24,397 bases of DNA from CAZHGD01 sp964531735 (lineage in GTDB: Bacteria; Armatimonadota; UBA10988). The position numbers were made by a program, and so were the translations under genes. The notes under the pieces are model-generated. The model made no database searches. It was given only the letters and a program-made list of their open reading frames with translations, and was not told the DNA's origin. Where the stretch lies: assembly GCA_964531735.1 (NCBI GenBank), contig CAZHGD010000116.1, positions 1 to 24,397 of the forward strand, in the 5' to 3' direction. This document shows positions 1 to 7,524 of the stretch, in pieces (position 1 is the stretch's first letter; the number at the start of each line of letters is the position of its first letter).

Positions 1-50
1 GCACCCGTACTACTGGGCACCGTTCGTGCTGATTGGGAACGGGCGGTGAG
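1..50 (+). repeat. Left copy of 50-bp inverted repeat
   Basis: Bases 1-50 are the exact reverse complement of 24343-24392 (position i pairs with 24393-i). The match breaks at base 51, one base after a stop codon. It may extend to the left of the window. The repeated DNA is coding (3' end of a CHAT-type gene), so it is best read as a stretch shared by two paralogous genes in inverted orientation, not as a transposon end. Confidence 0.9.
2..49 (+). CDS. 3' end of a CHAT-domain protein (partial)
   Basis: The first bases translate as HPYYWAPFVLIGNGR followed by TGA at 47-49. The pattern H-P-[FY]-[FY]-W-A-x-F-V-L-I-G is the usual C-terminus of CHAT domains, the caspase-like cysteine peptidase fold often found behind TPR repeats. 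Only these 15 residues are inside the window, so the catalytic His/Cys and any TPR region cannot be seen. An identical end on the opposite strand closes the other side of the window. The identification rests on recognising a short tail and is therefore moderate. Confidence 0.6.
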   Translation, partial: HPYYWAPFVLIGNGR

Positions 51-64
51 GGTGCCCAAAGTAC

Positions 65-97
65 GGGGCGGAGCAGCCATGCCGGCTGCTCCGCCCC
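65..97. terminator. Bidirectional hairpin between convergent genes
   Basis: A perfect 14-bp G+C-rich stem (65-78 with 84-97) closes a 5-base loop (ATGCC). It sits between the stop of the partial CHAT gene (49, +) and the stop of the chemoreceptor gene (120, -), so it can serve both transcripts. There is no strong T-tract on either side, so intrinsic termination may be weak. Confidence 0.65.
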
Positions 98-119
98 GGG
101 TCTGCGAGGTGCGCTTGGG

Positions 120-2102
120 TCAGAACGAGCTGATGTCCGCGTCGGACAGTTCGGCCACGGCGACCGGCTGATAGGCCGGGCGGTGACCGTTGGTGCTGCG
201 CTCGCGGACCGCGGGTGGCAGCGCCAGCGCCGGCCGAGCCGCCGGGGTGCGCACCGGCTCGATCGCGGCCGGCGGCTCGTCGAACCGATGCTGGCCACCG
301 ATCAGGCGCTCCAGGTCGGCGATCATCTCGTCGAGTTCGCGCGCCTGGGCGGCCAGTTCCTCACTCGCGGCGGCGGCCTCTTCGGCGTTGGCGGCGGTCA
401 CCTGGGTGACCTGGTCCATCTGCGCCACCGCGCCGGTGACGTGGTCGATGGACCGCGATTCCTCGGTGGTGGCCGAGCGGACCTCGTCCAGCAGCACGGA
501 CACCCGTTGGGCGTGCCCGATCATCCGCTCGAGCGTGTCGCCCATGGCGCCGACCGCCTGGACACCCTCCTCGGCTTCGCCACGGGCGCGGTCAAGGAGT
601 TGGGTGGTCATCGCCGCGGCCTCGGCGCTGCGGCTGGCCAAGGCGCGGACCTCTTCGGCCACCACCGCGAAGCCCTTGCCGGCGTCGCCGGCGCGGGCCG
701 CCTCGACTGCGGCGTTCAGCGCCAGCAGGTTGGTCTGGAAGGCGATCGCATTGATGGTCTGCAGGATGCGCGAGGTCTCCTCCGAGGAGGTCTTGATGCG
801 CGACATGGTGTCGGTCATCCGCTGCATGGCATCGTTGCCCGTGGTGGCCGCCACCAGGCAGTCGCCGGCCAACTGGCTGCACTCGGCGGTGCGAGCGGCG
901 TTCGACTGCGACGCAGCGGTGATCTCCTCCATCGAGGCCGAGGTCTCCTCGAGCGCGGCGGCCTGCTGGCTGGCGCCCTCGGCCAGTTGCTGCGAGGAGC
1001 TGGCGACTTCGTGCGATGCGCTGGTGACTTGCTCGCTGCCATGGCCCAGGCCGGCCACGATGCGGCCGAGAACGGTGCAGATGCCGCGGGTGATGCCAGC
1101 GGCCATGGCGATGCCCAGGAAGATGGCGAGCACCAAACCGAAGGTCTGCGCGGTGACGGTGGCGGCCAAACGATTGCTGGTGGTGGTGGCCACTGACGAG
1201 GCCTGCTTGACGCTCTCTTCGGCGGTGTGGCCGACCGATTCCAGCAGCTTGTTGGCCAGGTCCTCACGCAGGGGCCGCAGGGCCTCGGCCTCGCGCCAGA
1301 ACCCGGCGAACTCTTCCAGGCGCTGGCGGTAGCCGACGACCGCCGACTTGATCGTGTCCAGTTGCTGGCGGTTGGCTTCGCGGTCGGTATCGGCGCGAAG
1401 CGCCTCGACTTTCTTGACGATGCCGTCGAACATCGGCCCGGTCGGGTCGAGCACGCTCATGTCGCGTTGCGCGTAGGCGCGCCAGACCAACATGCGGACG
1501 GTGCAGAGCTGGAACTCCATCTCGAGGATGCTGTTGAGCTTGGTCATGCGGCGGTGCACGGTGGGCCCGTCGGCGCCGGCGGCCACGTCGGCGCGCGCCA
1601 GCTCTTCCTGCGCCTGGTGGTACTTGGCGCTCTCGTCGAAGACGAGGCCACCGGCCTTGGTCATGGCCACGCGGGCGCCCTGGATCTTGTCGATGAGTTG
1701 CGCGGTCTGCTCGAGCAGCGCCTGGTACTGCTTGGCCTGGTCGGCCGCGGCCTGGGCGCTCTGGGCGGCGCCAGCCAAGGTGCCACCGGCCCGCTGCGCG
1801 CGACTGGCGGCCTCGGCCAGTTGCTGATGCACCAAGGCCATCTCTTCCTGGCCCTTGTCGCGGTACTTGGCCTCATGCACCAGCGTGTAGCCGCGCATCT
1901 GGAAGATGGTCAGCAGCCAGTGGCGCTGCGCCGACTGGGCCGCTTCGAGCGTCGGCAGGTAGTGGCTCGACAGCGTCGCGGCCTGGTTCCGGACACGTCC
2001 CATGGCCACCAGGCCGACCACACTCAGCAGAACGGTCAGGGCGAGCAGCGAAGCGAACCCGATGCCGATTCGCTGGCCCAACGTCGTGTTCCTGAACACC
2101 AT
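120..2102 (-). CDS. Methyl-accepting chemotaxis protein (no HAMP)
   Basis: This 660-residue chemoreceptor would sense a periplasmic or membrane-derived signal and control CheA. The start at 2102 is chosen because AAGGAG lies 6 bases upstream and the next residues (MVFRNTTLGQRI) lead directly into the first membrane helix at about 12-34; longer readings add basic, non-membrane sequence without a ribosome site. A mostly helical sensor region (about 35-316, four-helix-bundle-like) is followed by a second membrane helix at about 317-340. The signalling domain contains the highly conserved hairpin tip IAFQTNLLALNAAVEAARAG at about 450-475 and continues as KGFAVVAEEVR. No recognisable HAMP domain separates the second helix from the signalling coiled coil. 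The C-terminus (DADISSF) is not an obvious CheR/CheB tether. No che genes are adjacent, so it is an orphan receptor. Confidence 0.93.
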   Translation of the reverse strand: MVFRNTTLGQRIGIGFASLLALTVLLSVVGLVAMGRVRNQAATLSSHYLPTLEAAQSAQRHWLLTIFQMRGYTLVHEAKYRDKGQEEMALVHQQLAEAASRAQRAGGTLAGAAQSAQAAADQAKQYQALLEQTAQLIDKIQGARVAMTKAGGLVFDESAKYHQAQEELARADVAAGADGPTVHRRMTKLNSILEMEFQLCTVRMLVWRAYAQRDMSVLDPTGPMFDGIVKKVEALRADTDREANRQQLDTIKSAVVGYRQRLEEFAGFWREAEALRPLREDLANKLLESVGHTAEESVKQASSVATTTSNRLAATVTAQTFGLVLAIFLGIAMAAGITRGICTVLGRIVAGLGHGSEQVTSASHEVASSSQQLAEGASQQAAALEETSASMEEITAASQSNAARTAECSQLAGDCLVAATTGNDAMQRMTDTMSRIKTSSEETSRILQTINAIAFQTNLLALNAAVEAARAGDAGKGFAVVAEEVRALASRSAEAAAMTTQLLDRARGEAEEGVQAVGAMGDTLERMIGHAQRVSVLLDEVRSATTEESRSIDHVTGAVAQMDQVTQVTAANAEEAAAASEELAAQARELDEMIADLERLIGGQHRFDEPPAAIEPVRTPAARPALALPPAVRERSTNGHRPAYQPVAVAELSDADISSF

Positions 2103-2282
2103 TGGTCTCCTTGCGCTCATCGCGAAACGCAGGTGCTGGTCAGGTGCGAGTAGCGCTACGGCGGAAGGCCGGCGGTCCTTCTGTCCGTTACCTGCTTCTG
2201 GGCTATCGGCCGAGTAACGCGCTCGTTTAGCCCTTCGCGGCAAATTCTTGCCAACGCAGTTGCTAACAGGGCGCGGAGTGTG
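2103..2282 (-). promoter_or_regulatory. Structured 5' leader region of the chemoreceptor gene
   Basis: This 180-base gap precedes the chemoreceptor start and holds no gene. On the minus strand it can form a hairpin with outer stem GGGCTA/TAGCCC (2200-2205 with 2228-2233) and inner stem CGAG/CTCG (2211-2214 with 2222-2225). A second arm is GAAGG/CCTTC (2164-2168 with 2177-2181). A perfect 10-base palindrome, GTAGCGCTAC, lies at 2150-2159. Several inverted repeats in one leader suggest operator or RNA control, but I cannot assign a known riboswitch class and see no convincing -35/-10 pair. Confidence 0.35.
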
Positions 2283-4676
2283 TTACTCGCTGTTGGACGC
2301 GAACCCGAGCGAGAGGTGGTTGGTGACGCGCTCGAACGCGAACACGGCCAGGAGGCATTCCTCGCGCTGGAGGGTCTGGCGGTGGCCGCGGGTGACTCCG
2401 GAGAGGAAGCCGTAGCTGAGGCGGAGCGGCTCGCTGTCGGCCATCAGGCGACCGACGCGGCGCTCGATGGGGGCGTCCGGCGGGTGGGCCGGCCGGTGGT
2501 GTTCAACGTAACCGCGGACGGCGCGCGAGGCGGCCTCGCGGAGGGCCGCGGCGCACTCCCAGTAGCGTTGGCGCTCGAACGAGGCCAACGCCAGTTCGAG
2601 TCGTTCGCCGACCAGGTCGCGGTCGGTCGCGGCGAGTCCGAGCCGCCGCAGCGACAGGCGGCGGCGACTGGTCTGCAGCAGGCCCGCCACCTGTTGCTCC
2701 TGCCGCATGGTGTCGGCCTCCAGCAGCCCGTAGAACCGGCTCTGCGGGTCGAGTATGTGGCTGATGGAGTTGGCCACCTGGCGCCGCGCCAGGTCGTTGC
2801 GGGTGCGCCGCAGGAGCTGCCGCAGGCGGTGCAGGGCCGGCTTGGCGCCGATCCGGCTGAGGGCCTCCGTCATCGCCAAGAAGACGGTCGGCTCGCGCTC
2901 GACTTCCAGCGCCGCTGCCAGCGCGTCGGCGGCCTCCTGCGAGCCGGTGCGGCTGAGCGCCAGGGCGACGGTCTTGCGCACCGTCGGGCGCTCGTCGGCG
3001 AGCAACTCGATCAGGGCCGGCAGACTGCGCTCCGAGGCGATCTTGCCGAGCGCTTCCACCGCCTCCTCGACGATGTCGCCAGTCGGTTCGAGCACGGCGT
3101 CGATCAGCGGCCAGGTAGCCCGTTCGTCGCCGATCTCGCCGAGTCCGCGCGCCGCCTCGCGGCGCACCTCACGGTCACTGTCGCCGAGTGCCTTGGCCAG
3201 TTCATCGACCGCCAGCGCGCTACCCGAGTTGGCCAGGCCCCGCGTGGCCCGCAGCTTGGCCGCCGGGTCGGCGGAGCGCTGCAGGCGGAACAGGCTCCAC
3301 AAGGTCAGGAGCGGGTTGCCGCTGCGGACATGCCGCAGGAGGGTCCGCGCCGCCACCTCCTGGTCCTCGCGCACGCGCTGCAGAATGGACAACCCGAGCA
3401 GTCGGGTCAGGCTGCTGACCAGGAACACCACCTGCAGGTTGCACACCGGCCAGCCGAACAGGTCGAGGTCACCGAGGCGGGCGATCGCGGTGGCCAGCAG
3501 GCCGCCCAACATGGAGCCCAGCGCGGCCGACAGGTTGGTCACGCCCATGTAGGTGCCGATGTAGACCGTGCGGTTCTGCTCCGGCGCAATCTTCAGCATC
3601 AGGTTGGACTGGGCCAGCAGCAGGCCGGCGGCCGAGACACCACCGATGGCTTGGGCGAACGGGACCAGCCACCAGTAGTTGTGCGGTGTGGTGCAGAACC
3701 AGGGCAGCGGGTTGAGCGCGATGCCGAAGCTGGACAGGCGCAACACGGGCTTGTAGCCGAACTTGTCGGCCAGGTAGCCCCAGAGCGGGTTCGACAGCAG
3801 CATGAAGATGGTCACCGTCGACGAGTAGACGGCGAGCTGCGAGTAGGTCAGGTGGACATGCTGCAGCATGTACACTGCGAAGAAGGGCGAGGCCAGGTAG
3901 ACGGTGACCATGCGTGCCGAGACGAACAGCGTCAGGTTGCGGAAGTTGCGGTCGCGGAAGGGCAAGCCATACAGGCGGAGCGAGAAGGCTTGTTTGGGTG
4001 CCTGGCGTGCGGGCTCGGGCGTGAGCGACCAGGCGCCCATGGCCAGCCAGCCGAACAGCACCGCCACGAAGTAGAGCAGGCAGAAGGCCTGGCTCTTCTG
4101 GGCCACCGGGAAGCGGTCGAGAAAGCGGCCGGCGGCGAGGCCGCTGAGCAGGCCGATGGCGGCGCCGAGGCTATTCTGGCGCGCCATGAACCGGCCGCGG
4201 TAGTCGCTGGGCACGAGGTCGGTGAACCACGACAGGCCGGCCGGCGCGGCCAGCGCCACCGCGGCGCCGGCGGCGAACACCAGCACGGCCAGCATCCACA
4301 CGGCGGAGCGCCCGGCAACCACGAAGGGCAGCACCGCCACCAAGGCCCACATGGACGCGCCGGCTGCATAGGCCGTGAGGCACCACGGCTTGCGGCGCCG
4401 GCGCCGCTCACTGAACAGCGGCGAGAGCATCTGCAGGATCTGCGCGGCGAGCGGCGCGGCGGAGAGGATGCCGATCATCGCGTCGTCGGCGCCGAGGTGA
4501 AGGGCCAGGCCGGTGGTGATGGCCCCCGCGGTGATGGCGGCATACACCGCCCAGAGGCTGGTGTTGGTGCTCCACAGGTTGAGGCCCTGCAACGTCTGTC
4601 GCGGGGTGAGTCGAGGGCCGTCGTGCGCCTCGGTGCGCGCGTCAGGACGCGCGTCGTGCTGGGCTGGTGGAGCCAT
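2283..4676 (-). CDS. MFS permease fused to C-terminal HEAT-repeat domain (copy 1)
   Basis: This 797-residue protein has about twelve membrane helices of the major facilitator superfamily at about 35-435, including the cytoplasmic loop motif GYLADKFG near 300-307. The soluble C-terminal half begins after SLFRLQRSADPAAK at about 461-474. It contains tandem HEAT/PBS-lyase-type repeats at about 475-640, with units such as DSDREVRREAARGLGEIGDE and DERPTVRKTVALALSR, then a helical tail to 797. HEAT repeats usually mediate protein contacts, so this domain may regulate or scaffold the transporter. The substrate cannot be inferred. It follows a clear paralogue (4737-7055) by 60 bases on the same strand and is probably the last gene of an operon headed by a c-di-AMP receptor. 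The start has only a weak ribosome site. Confidence 0.85.
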   Translation of the reverse strand: MAPPAQHDARPDARTEAHDGPRLTPRQTLQGLNLWSTNTSLWAVYAAITAGAITTGLALHLGADDAMIGILSAAPLAAQILQMLSPLFSERRRRRKPWCLTAYAAGASMWALVAVLPFVVAGRSAVWMLAVLVFAAGAAVALAAPAGLSWFTDLVPSDYRGRFMARQNSLGAAIGLLSGLAAGRFLDRFPVAQKSQAFCLLYFVAVLFGWLAMGAWSLTPEPARQAPKQAFSLRLYGLPFRDRNFRNLTLFVSARMVTVYLASPFFAVYMLQHVHLTYSQLAVYSSTVTIFMLLSNPLWGYLADKFGYKPVLRLSSFGIALNPLPWFCTTPHNYWWLVPFAQAIGGVSAAGLLLAQSNLMLKIAPEQNRTVYIGTYMGVTNLSAALGSMLGGLLATAIARLGDLDLFGWPVCNLQVVFLVSSLTRLLGLSILQRVREDQEVAARTLLRHVRSGNPLLTLWSLFRLQRSADPAAKLRATRGLANSGSALAVDELAKALGDSDREVRREAARGLGEIGDERATWPLIDAVLEPTGDIVEEAVEALGKIASERSLPALIELLADERPTVRKTVALALSRTGSQEAADALAAALEVEREPTVFLAMTEALSRIGAKPALHRLRQLLRRTRNDLARRQVANSISHILDPQSRFYGLLEADTMRQEQQVAGLLQTSRRRLSLRRLGLAATDRDLVGERLELALASFERQRYWECAAALREAASRAVRGYVEHHRPAHPPDAPIERRVGRLMADSEPLRLSYGFLSGVTRGHRQTLQREECLLAVFAFERVTNHLSLGFASNSE

Positions 4677-4736
4677 GCCGGCACAGTCTACACCAAGCCG
4701 GGCAACGCGGCGACCCCTGTTGTCGGCGGCCCGCGG

Positions 4737-7055
4737 TCAGCGCCGCGCGGCCAGGCCGTCGACCAGCCGACTGGTGGCATAGACGGCGAGCAAGGCACCT
4801 TCGCGGCGCAGTTCGTCGCGCGTGTCGCGCGCCAGTGCGTTGAGCAGGCCGTAGCTCAGCCGCATGATGGGATCGCGCTGCAGCAGCGCGGCGATCTCGC
4901 GCCCACCGCCGCGCTCGCCGACGCCGGCGGCGGCCCGCACGGCCACGCCAGCCAGGTGCCGCAGCAGGGCCAGCATGTGGTCGTAGTCACGATGCTCGAA
5001 CAGGCGCAGCGCCTGGTCCAGGTCGCCGACCAAACTGGCCAGGGCGGTCGCGTCCAGCAGGCGCGCGCGGCGGACTCGTCGGCCGGTGCGCCGGAGCAGC
5101 TTGGCGACCGCTTCTTCCTGTTGCATCGTCTCGGCTTCGAGCAGCGAGTAGAACTCACCGACCGGGCCGAGCAGGTTGCCGATGGCGTGGGCCAGTTGCC
5201 GGCGGGTGGCGACAGTGGTGCAGCGCGGCAGCAAGGCGCGCAGCCGGTGCAGGGCCCGCCGGCCACCCAGCCGGCTGACCGCGTCGACCGCCGCCAGGAA
5301 CACGCTCGGGTCGGTCTCGGTCTCGAGGACCCGGTCCAGGGCCGTGCTGGCCTCGGCGTCAGCGAAGTTGCCCAGCGCGATGACCGCCGACTGACGCACC
5401 GACGGCCGCTCGTCGGCCAGCAGTTCGAGCAGCGCCGGCACGCTCCGTGGTGAGCCGACCTTGCCCAGCGCGTCCACGGCGTCTTCGACGATGCCGGTGG
5501 TGTCGTCGAGGGCTGCGGTCAGCAGCGGCATGGTCGCGCGCTCGTCGCCGATCTCGCCGAGGGCCCGCGCGGCCTCGCGGCGCACCTCGCGGTCGCTGTC
5601 CTCGAGCACCTTGGTCAGCTCGTCGACGGCCAACGGGCTGCCCGCCGAACCGAGGGCGCGCGTGGCCCGCGCCTTGGCGGCCGGGTCGGCGGAGCGCTGC
5701 AAGCGGAACAGGCTCCACAAGGTGAGCAACGGGTTGCCGCGCCCGACCTGGCGCAACAGGTCGCGCGTGGTCACCTCCTGCGGCTCATGCACCCGCTGGA
5801 GGAGCGACAGCGACAGCAGGCGGAAGCAGACGCTGAACAGGAACAGGACCTGCAGGTGACTGAGCGGATGGCCGAACAGCCAGTAGGGGCCGAGCCGTGC
5901 CAGTTGCGAGGCCAGCAGGCCGCCGATGACCGCGCCGATGGACGAGGCGATGTTGGCCATGGCGGTGAAGAAGCCGAGGTAGACCGAGCGGCGCTCCTGC
6001 GGCGCGATGCGCAGGAGCAGGTTGTACTGCGAGACGACCAGCGCCGCGGCGGTCGCGCCGCCCCAGATGTTCGTGGGCACCAGGACCCACGGGTAGTTGG
6101 TCGCGGTGGCGAAGAACCAGGGCAGCGGGTAGACGGCGATGCCGAAGATGCCGAGGCGCAGCAGCGGCTTGTTGCCGAACTTGTCGGCCAGGTAGCCCCA
6201 GATTGGGTAGCTGAGGATGGTCATCACCGTGACCACCGACTGCAGGACGGCGATCTGCGCGAAGCTCATCTGCAGGTGGTCGAGCTGCAGCACGGTGAAG
6301 AACGGGCCGGCGATCATCTGCGCGGCACCGAAGGCCATGGCGAACAGCGTCAGTCGGCTGAAGTCGCGATGCTGCAACGGCAGGGCCAGCAGGCGCCAAC
6401 TGACCTCCTGGCGACTGGGCACCACCGGCGGCTCGGGCACCAGCGCCAGCAACACCAGGCTGGCCAGGGCGAACCCGCAGGCGAGGATGAACAGCGACGC
6501 GAACCCGGTCTGCTTGAACGGCGTGCTGAACCAGTCGAGGTAGCGCCCGGCGACAACCGTGGCGACCAGCGCGAACACGCCCAGCAGGCTCTGGTTGCGG
6601 GCGACATAGCGCCCGCGGATCTCCGGCGGCACCAGGTCGGTGAACCAGGAACTGGCAGCCGGCTGGGCCAGCGAGAACGCCGCGCCGCCGCAGAAGACCA
6701 TCACGATCATGCCCCAGGCCGCCGTCTGGTGACTGGCCGCGAACGGAATGAGCGCGATGGGCACCCAGACCAGGTAGCCGAAGGCGTAGCAGACCAAGAT
6801 GAACGGCTTGCGGCGGTGGCTGCGCTCGCTGATCAGCGGCGAGAAGATCTGCAGCACGGCGGCCAGCAGCGGCGCCGCCGAGAGGATGCCGATCATCGCC
6901 TCGGTGGCGTTGAGGTGCCGGGCGTAGCCGGTGGCGTAGACGCCGGCGCAGATCGCCGACTGGATGGCGCCGAGGTTATTGCACCAGATCCACAGCCGGA
7001 GGCCGCGCAGGGTCTGGAGTCGTGACAGTGCCGCCGGGGCGGTCGTGTTGGCCAT
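4737..7055 (-). CDS. MFS permease fused to C-terminal HEAT-repeat domain (copy 2)
   Basis: This 772-residue protein is a paralogue of the neighbouring 2283-4676 product with the same architecture: an MFS membrane domain (first helix from about residue 20; loop motif GYLADKFGNKP), the shared junction NPLLTLWSLFRLQRSADP, HEAT repeats (for example DSDREVRREAARALGEIGDE) and a C-terminal helical segment. The start at 7055 (MANTTAPAALSRL) is preferred because it matches the N-terminus of the other copy and lies 19 bases after the stop of the upstream c-di-AMP receptor gene, giving tight operon spacing. An upstream reading would overlap that gene. The two copies are conserved along their full length but clearly diverged, so the duplication is not recent. 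The transported compound is unknown. Confidence 0.85.
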   Translation of the reverse strand: MANTTAPAALSRLQTLRGLRLWIWCNNLGAIQSAICAGVYATGYARHLNATEAMIGILSAAPLLAAVLQIFSPLISERSHRRKPFILVCYAFGYLVWVPIALIPFAASHQTAAWGMIVMVFCGGAAFSLAQPAASSWFTDLVPPEIRGRYVARNQSLLGVFALVATVVAGRYLDWFSTPFKQTGFASLFILACGFALASLVLLALVPEPPVVPSRQEVSWRLLALPLQHRDFSRLTLFAMAFGAAQMIAGPFFTVLQLDHLQMSFAQIAVLQSVVTVMTILSYPIWGYLADKFGNKPLLRLGIFGIAVYPLPWFFATATNYPWVLVPTNIWGGATAAALVVSQYNLLLRIAPQERRSVYLGFFTAMANIASSIGAVIGGLLASQLARLGPYWLFGHPLSHLQVLFLFSVCFRLLSLSLLQRVHEPQEVTTRDLLRQVGRGNPLLTLWSLFRLQRSADPAAKARATRALGSAGSPLAVDELTKVLEDSDREVRREAARALGEIGDERATMPLLTAALDDTTGIVEDAVDALGKVGSPRSVPALLELLADERPSVRQSAVIALGNFADAEASTALDRVLETETDPSVFLAAVDAVSRLGGRRALHRLRALLPRCTTVATRRQLAHAIGNLLGPVGEFYSLLEAETMQQEEAVAKLLRRTGRRVRRARLLDATALASLVGDLDQALRLFEHRDYDHMLALLRHLAGVAVRAAAGVGERGGGREIAALLQRDPIMRLSYGLLNALARDTRDELRREGALLAVYATSRLVDGLAARR

Positions 7056-7074
7056 GATCGAGGGTGCCTGCGTC

Positions 7075-7404
7075 TCAGACGGTGATGAGCCGCTCCATGG
7101 CCAACTGGAAGATCTGCGCGCCACCGACGGTGACGGTCAGGCCCTCGCCGATGGGATTGTGGTACAAACGCGAATCGGGCGGCGACACCAAGGCCACTTC
7201 CTCGCGGGCCTGACAAGTCTGCGAGACCAATTGCACCACCTGTTCGGCCTGCTCCTCGGTCACGCCGAGCAGGAAGGTCAGACTGCCCTCGCGCAGGAAC
7301 CCGCCGCTGCTGCCGAGTTCGGTGAACCGCCACTCGGCCTCGGCGAACGCATCGCGCAGACGCCGGGCGTCGCGCTGGTTGACCACCACGAGCAGTAGTT
7401 TCAT
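7075..7404 (-). CDS. darA: Cyclic-di-AMP receptor, DarA/PstA (PII-like) family
   Basis: This 109-residue protein matches the small PII-like c-di-AMP receptors (CdAMP_rec, PF06153). It starts MKLLLVVVNQRDARRL, has the family signature SSGGFLREGS at 32-41 followed by LTFLLGV, and ends with a VTVGGAQIFQLAMERL strand-helix typical of the family C-terminus. The length equals the usual size. The family's common G-N after GGFL is G-S here, a change close to the ligand pocket. Members form trimers that bind c-di-AMP between subunits and pass the signal through flexible loops to partner proteins. The gene is first in a probable operon with two MFS-HEAT transporters 19 bases downstream, which suggests these as partners; that link is inference. 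On the minus strand a TATACT box at 7442-7447 is a candidate -10 with no good -35. Confidence 0.85.
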   Translation of the reverse strand: MKLLLVVVNQRDARRLRDAFAEAEWRFTELGSSGGFLREGSLTFLLGVTEEQAEQVVQLVSQTCQAREEVALVSPPDSRLYHNPIGEGLTVTVGGAQIFQLAMERLITV

Positions 7405-7524
7405 GCAGGCGTCCTCGCCGTCGCACCGGGCTCCATCGCGCAGTATACATCGTCGCGCCGCGCGAGTGCTTGAGGCCGTGTCCCAACGGTGCTACCATCC
7501 GCCGCACCGCTGGAGAAGCAGGCC
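7405..7524. promoter_or_regulatory. Divergent promoter region, c-di-AMP receptor / glycosidase
   Basis: This 120-base region separates two divergent genes. On the plus strand TTGAGG (7470-7475), a 17-base spacer and TACCAT (7493-7498) form a plausible sigma70 promoter for the glycosidase. On the minus strand TATACT (7442-7447) lies about 38 bases before the c-di-AMP receptor start. A GGAG at 7512-7515 is the likely ribosome site of the glycosidase gene. Confidence 0.45.

Noticed and set aside
33..1196. Plus-strand reading frame of 387 codons at the left edge
   Set aside because: It is antisense to the chemoreceptor signalling domain, which is strongly conserved on the minus strand.
2150..2240. 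GEMM (c-di-GMP) riboswitch before the chemoreceptor gene
   Set aside because: A GGGC-TAAA hairpin is present, but the conserved GACGCAAAGCC segment and tetraloop receptor are absent, so no class can be claimed.
2280..5453. Open reading frame of 1057 codons on the plus strand
   Set aside because: It is antisense to the two MFS-HEAT genes, rich in Gln, Arg, Gly and Ala with no domain pattern, and arises from the strong G+C codon bias of the real genes.
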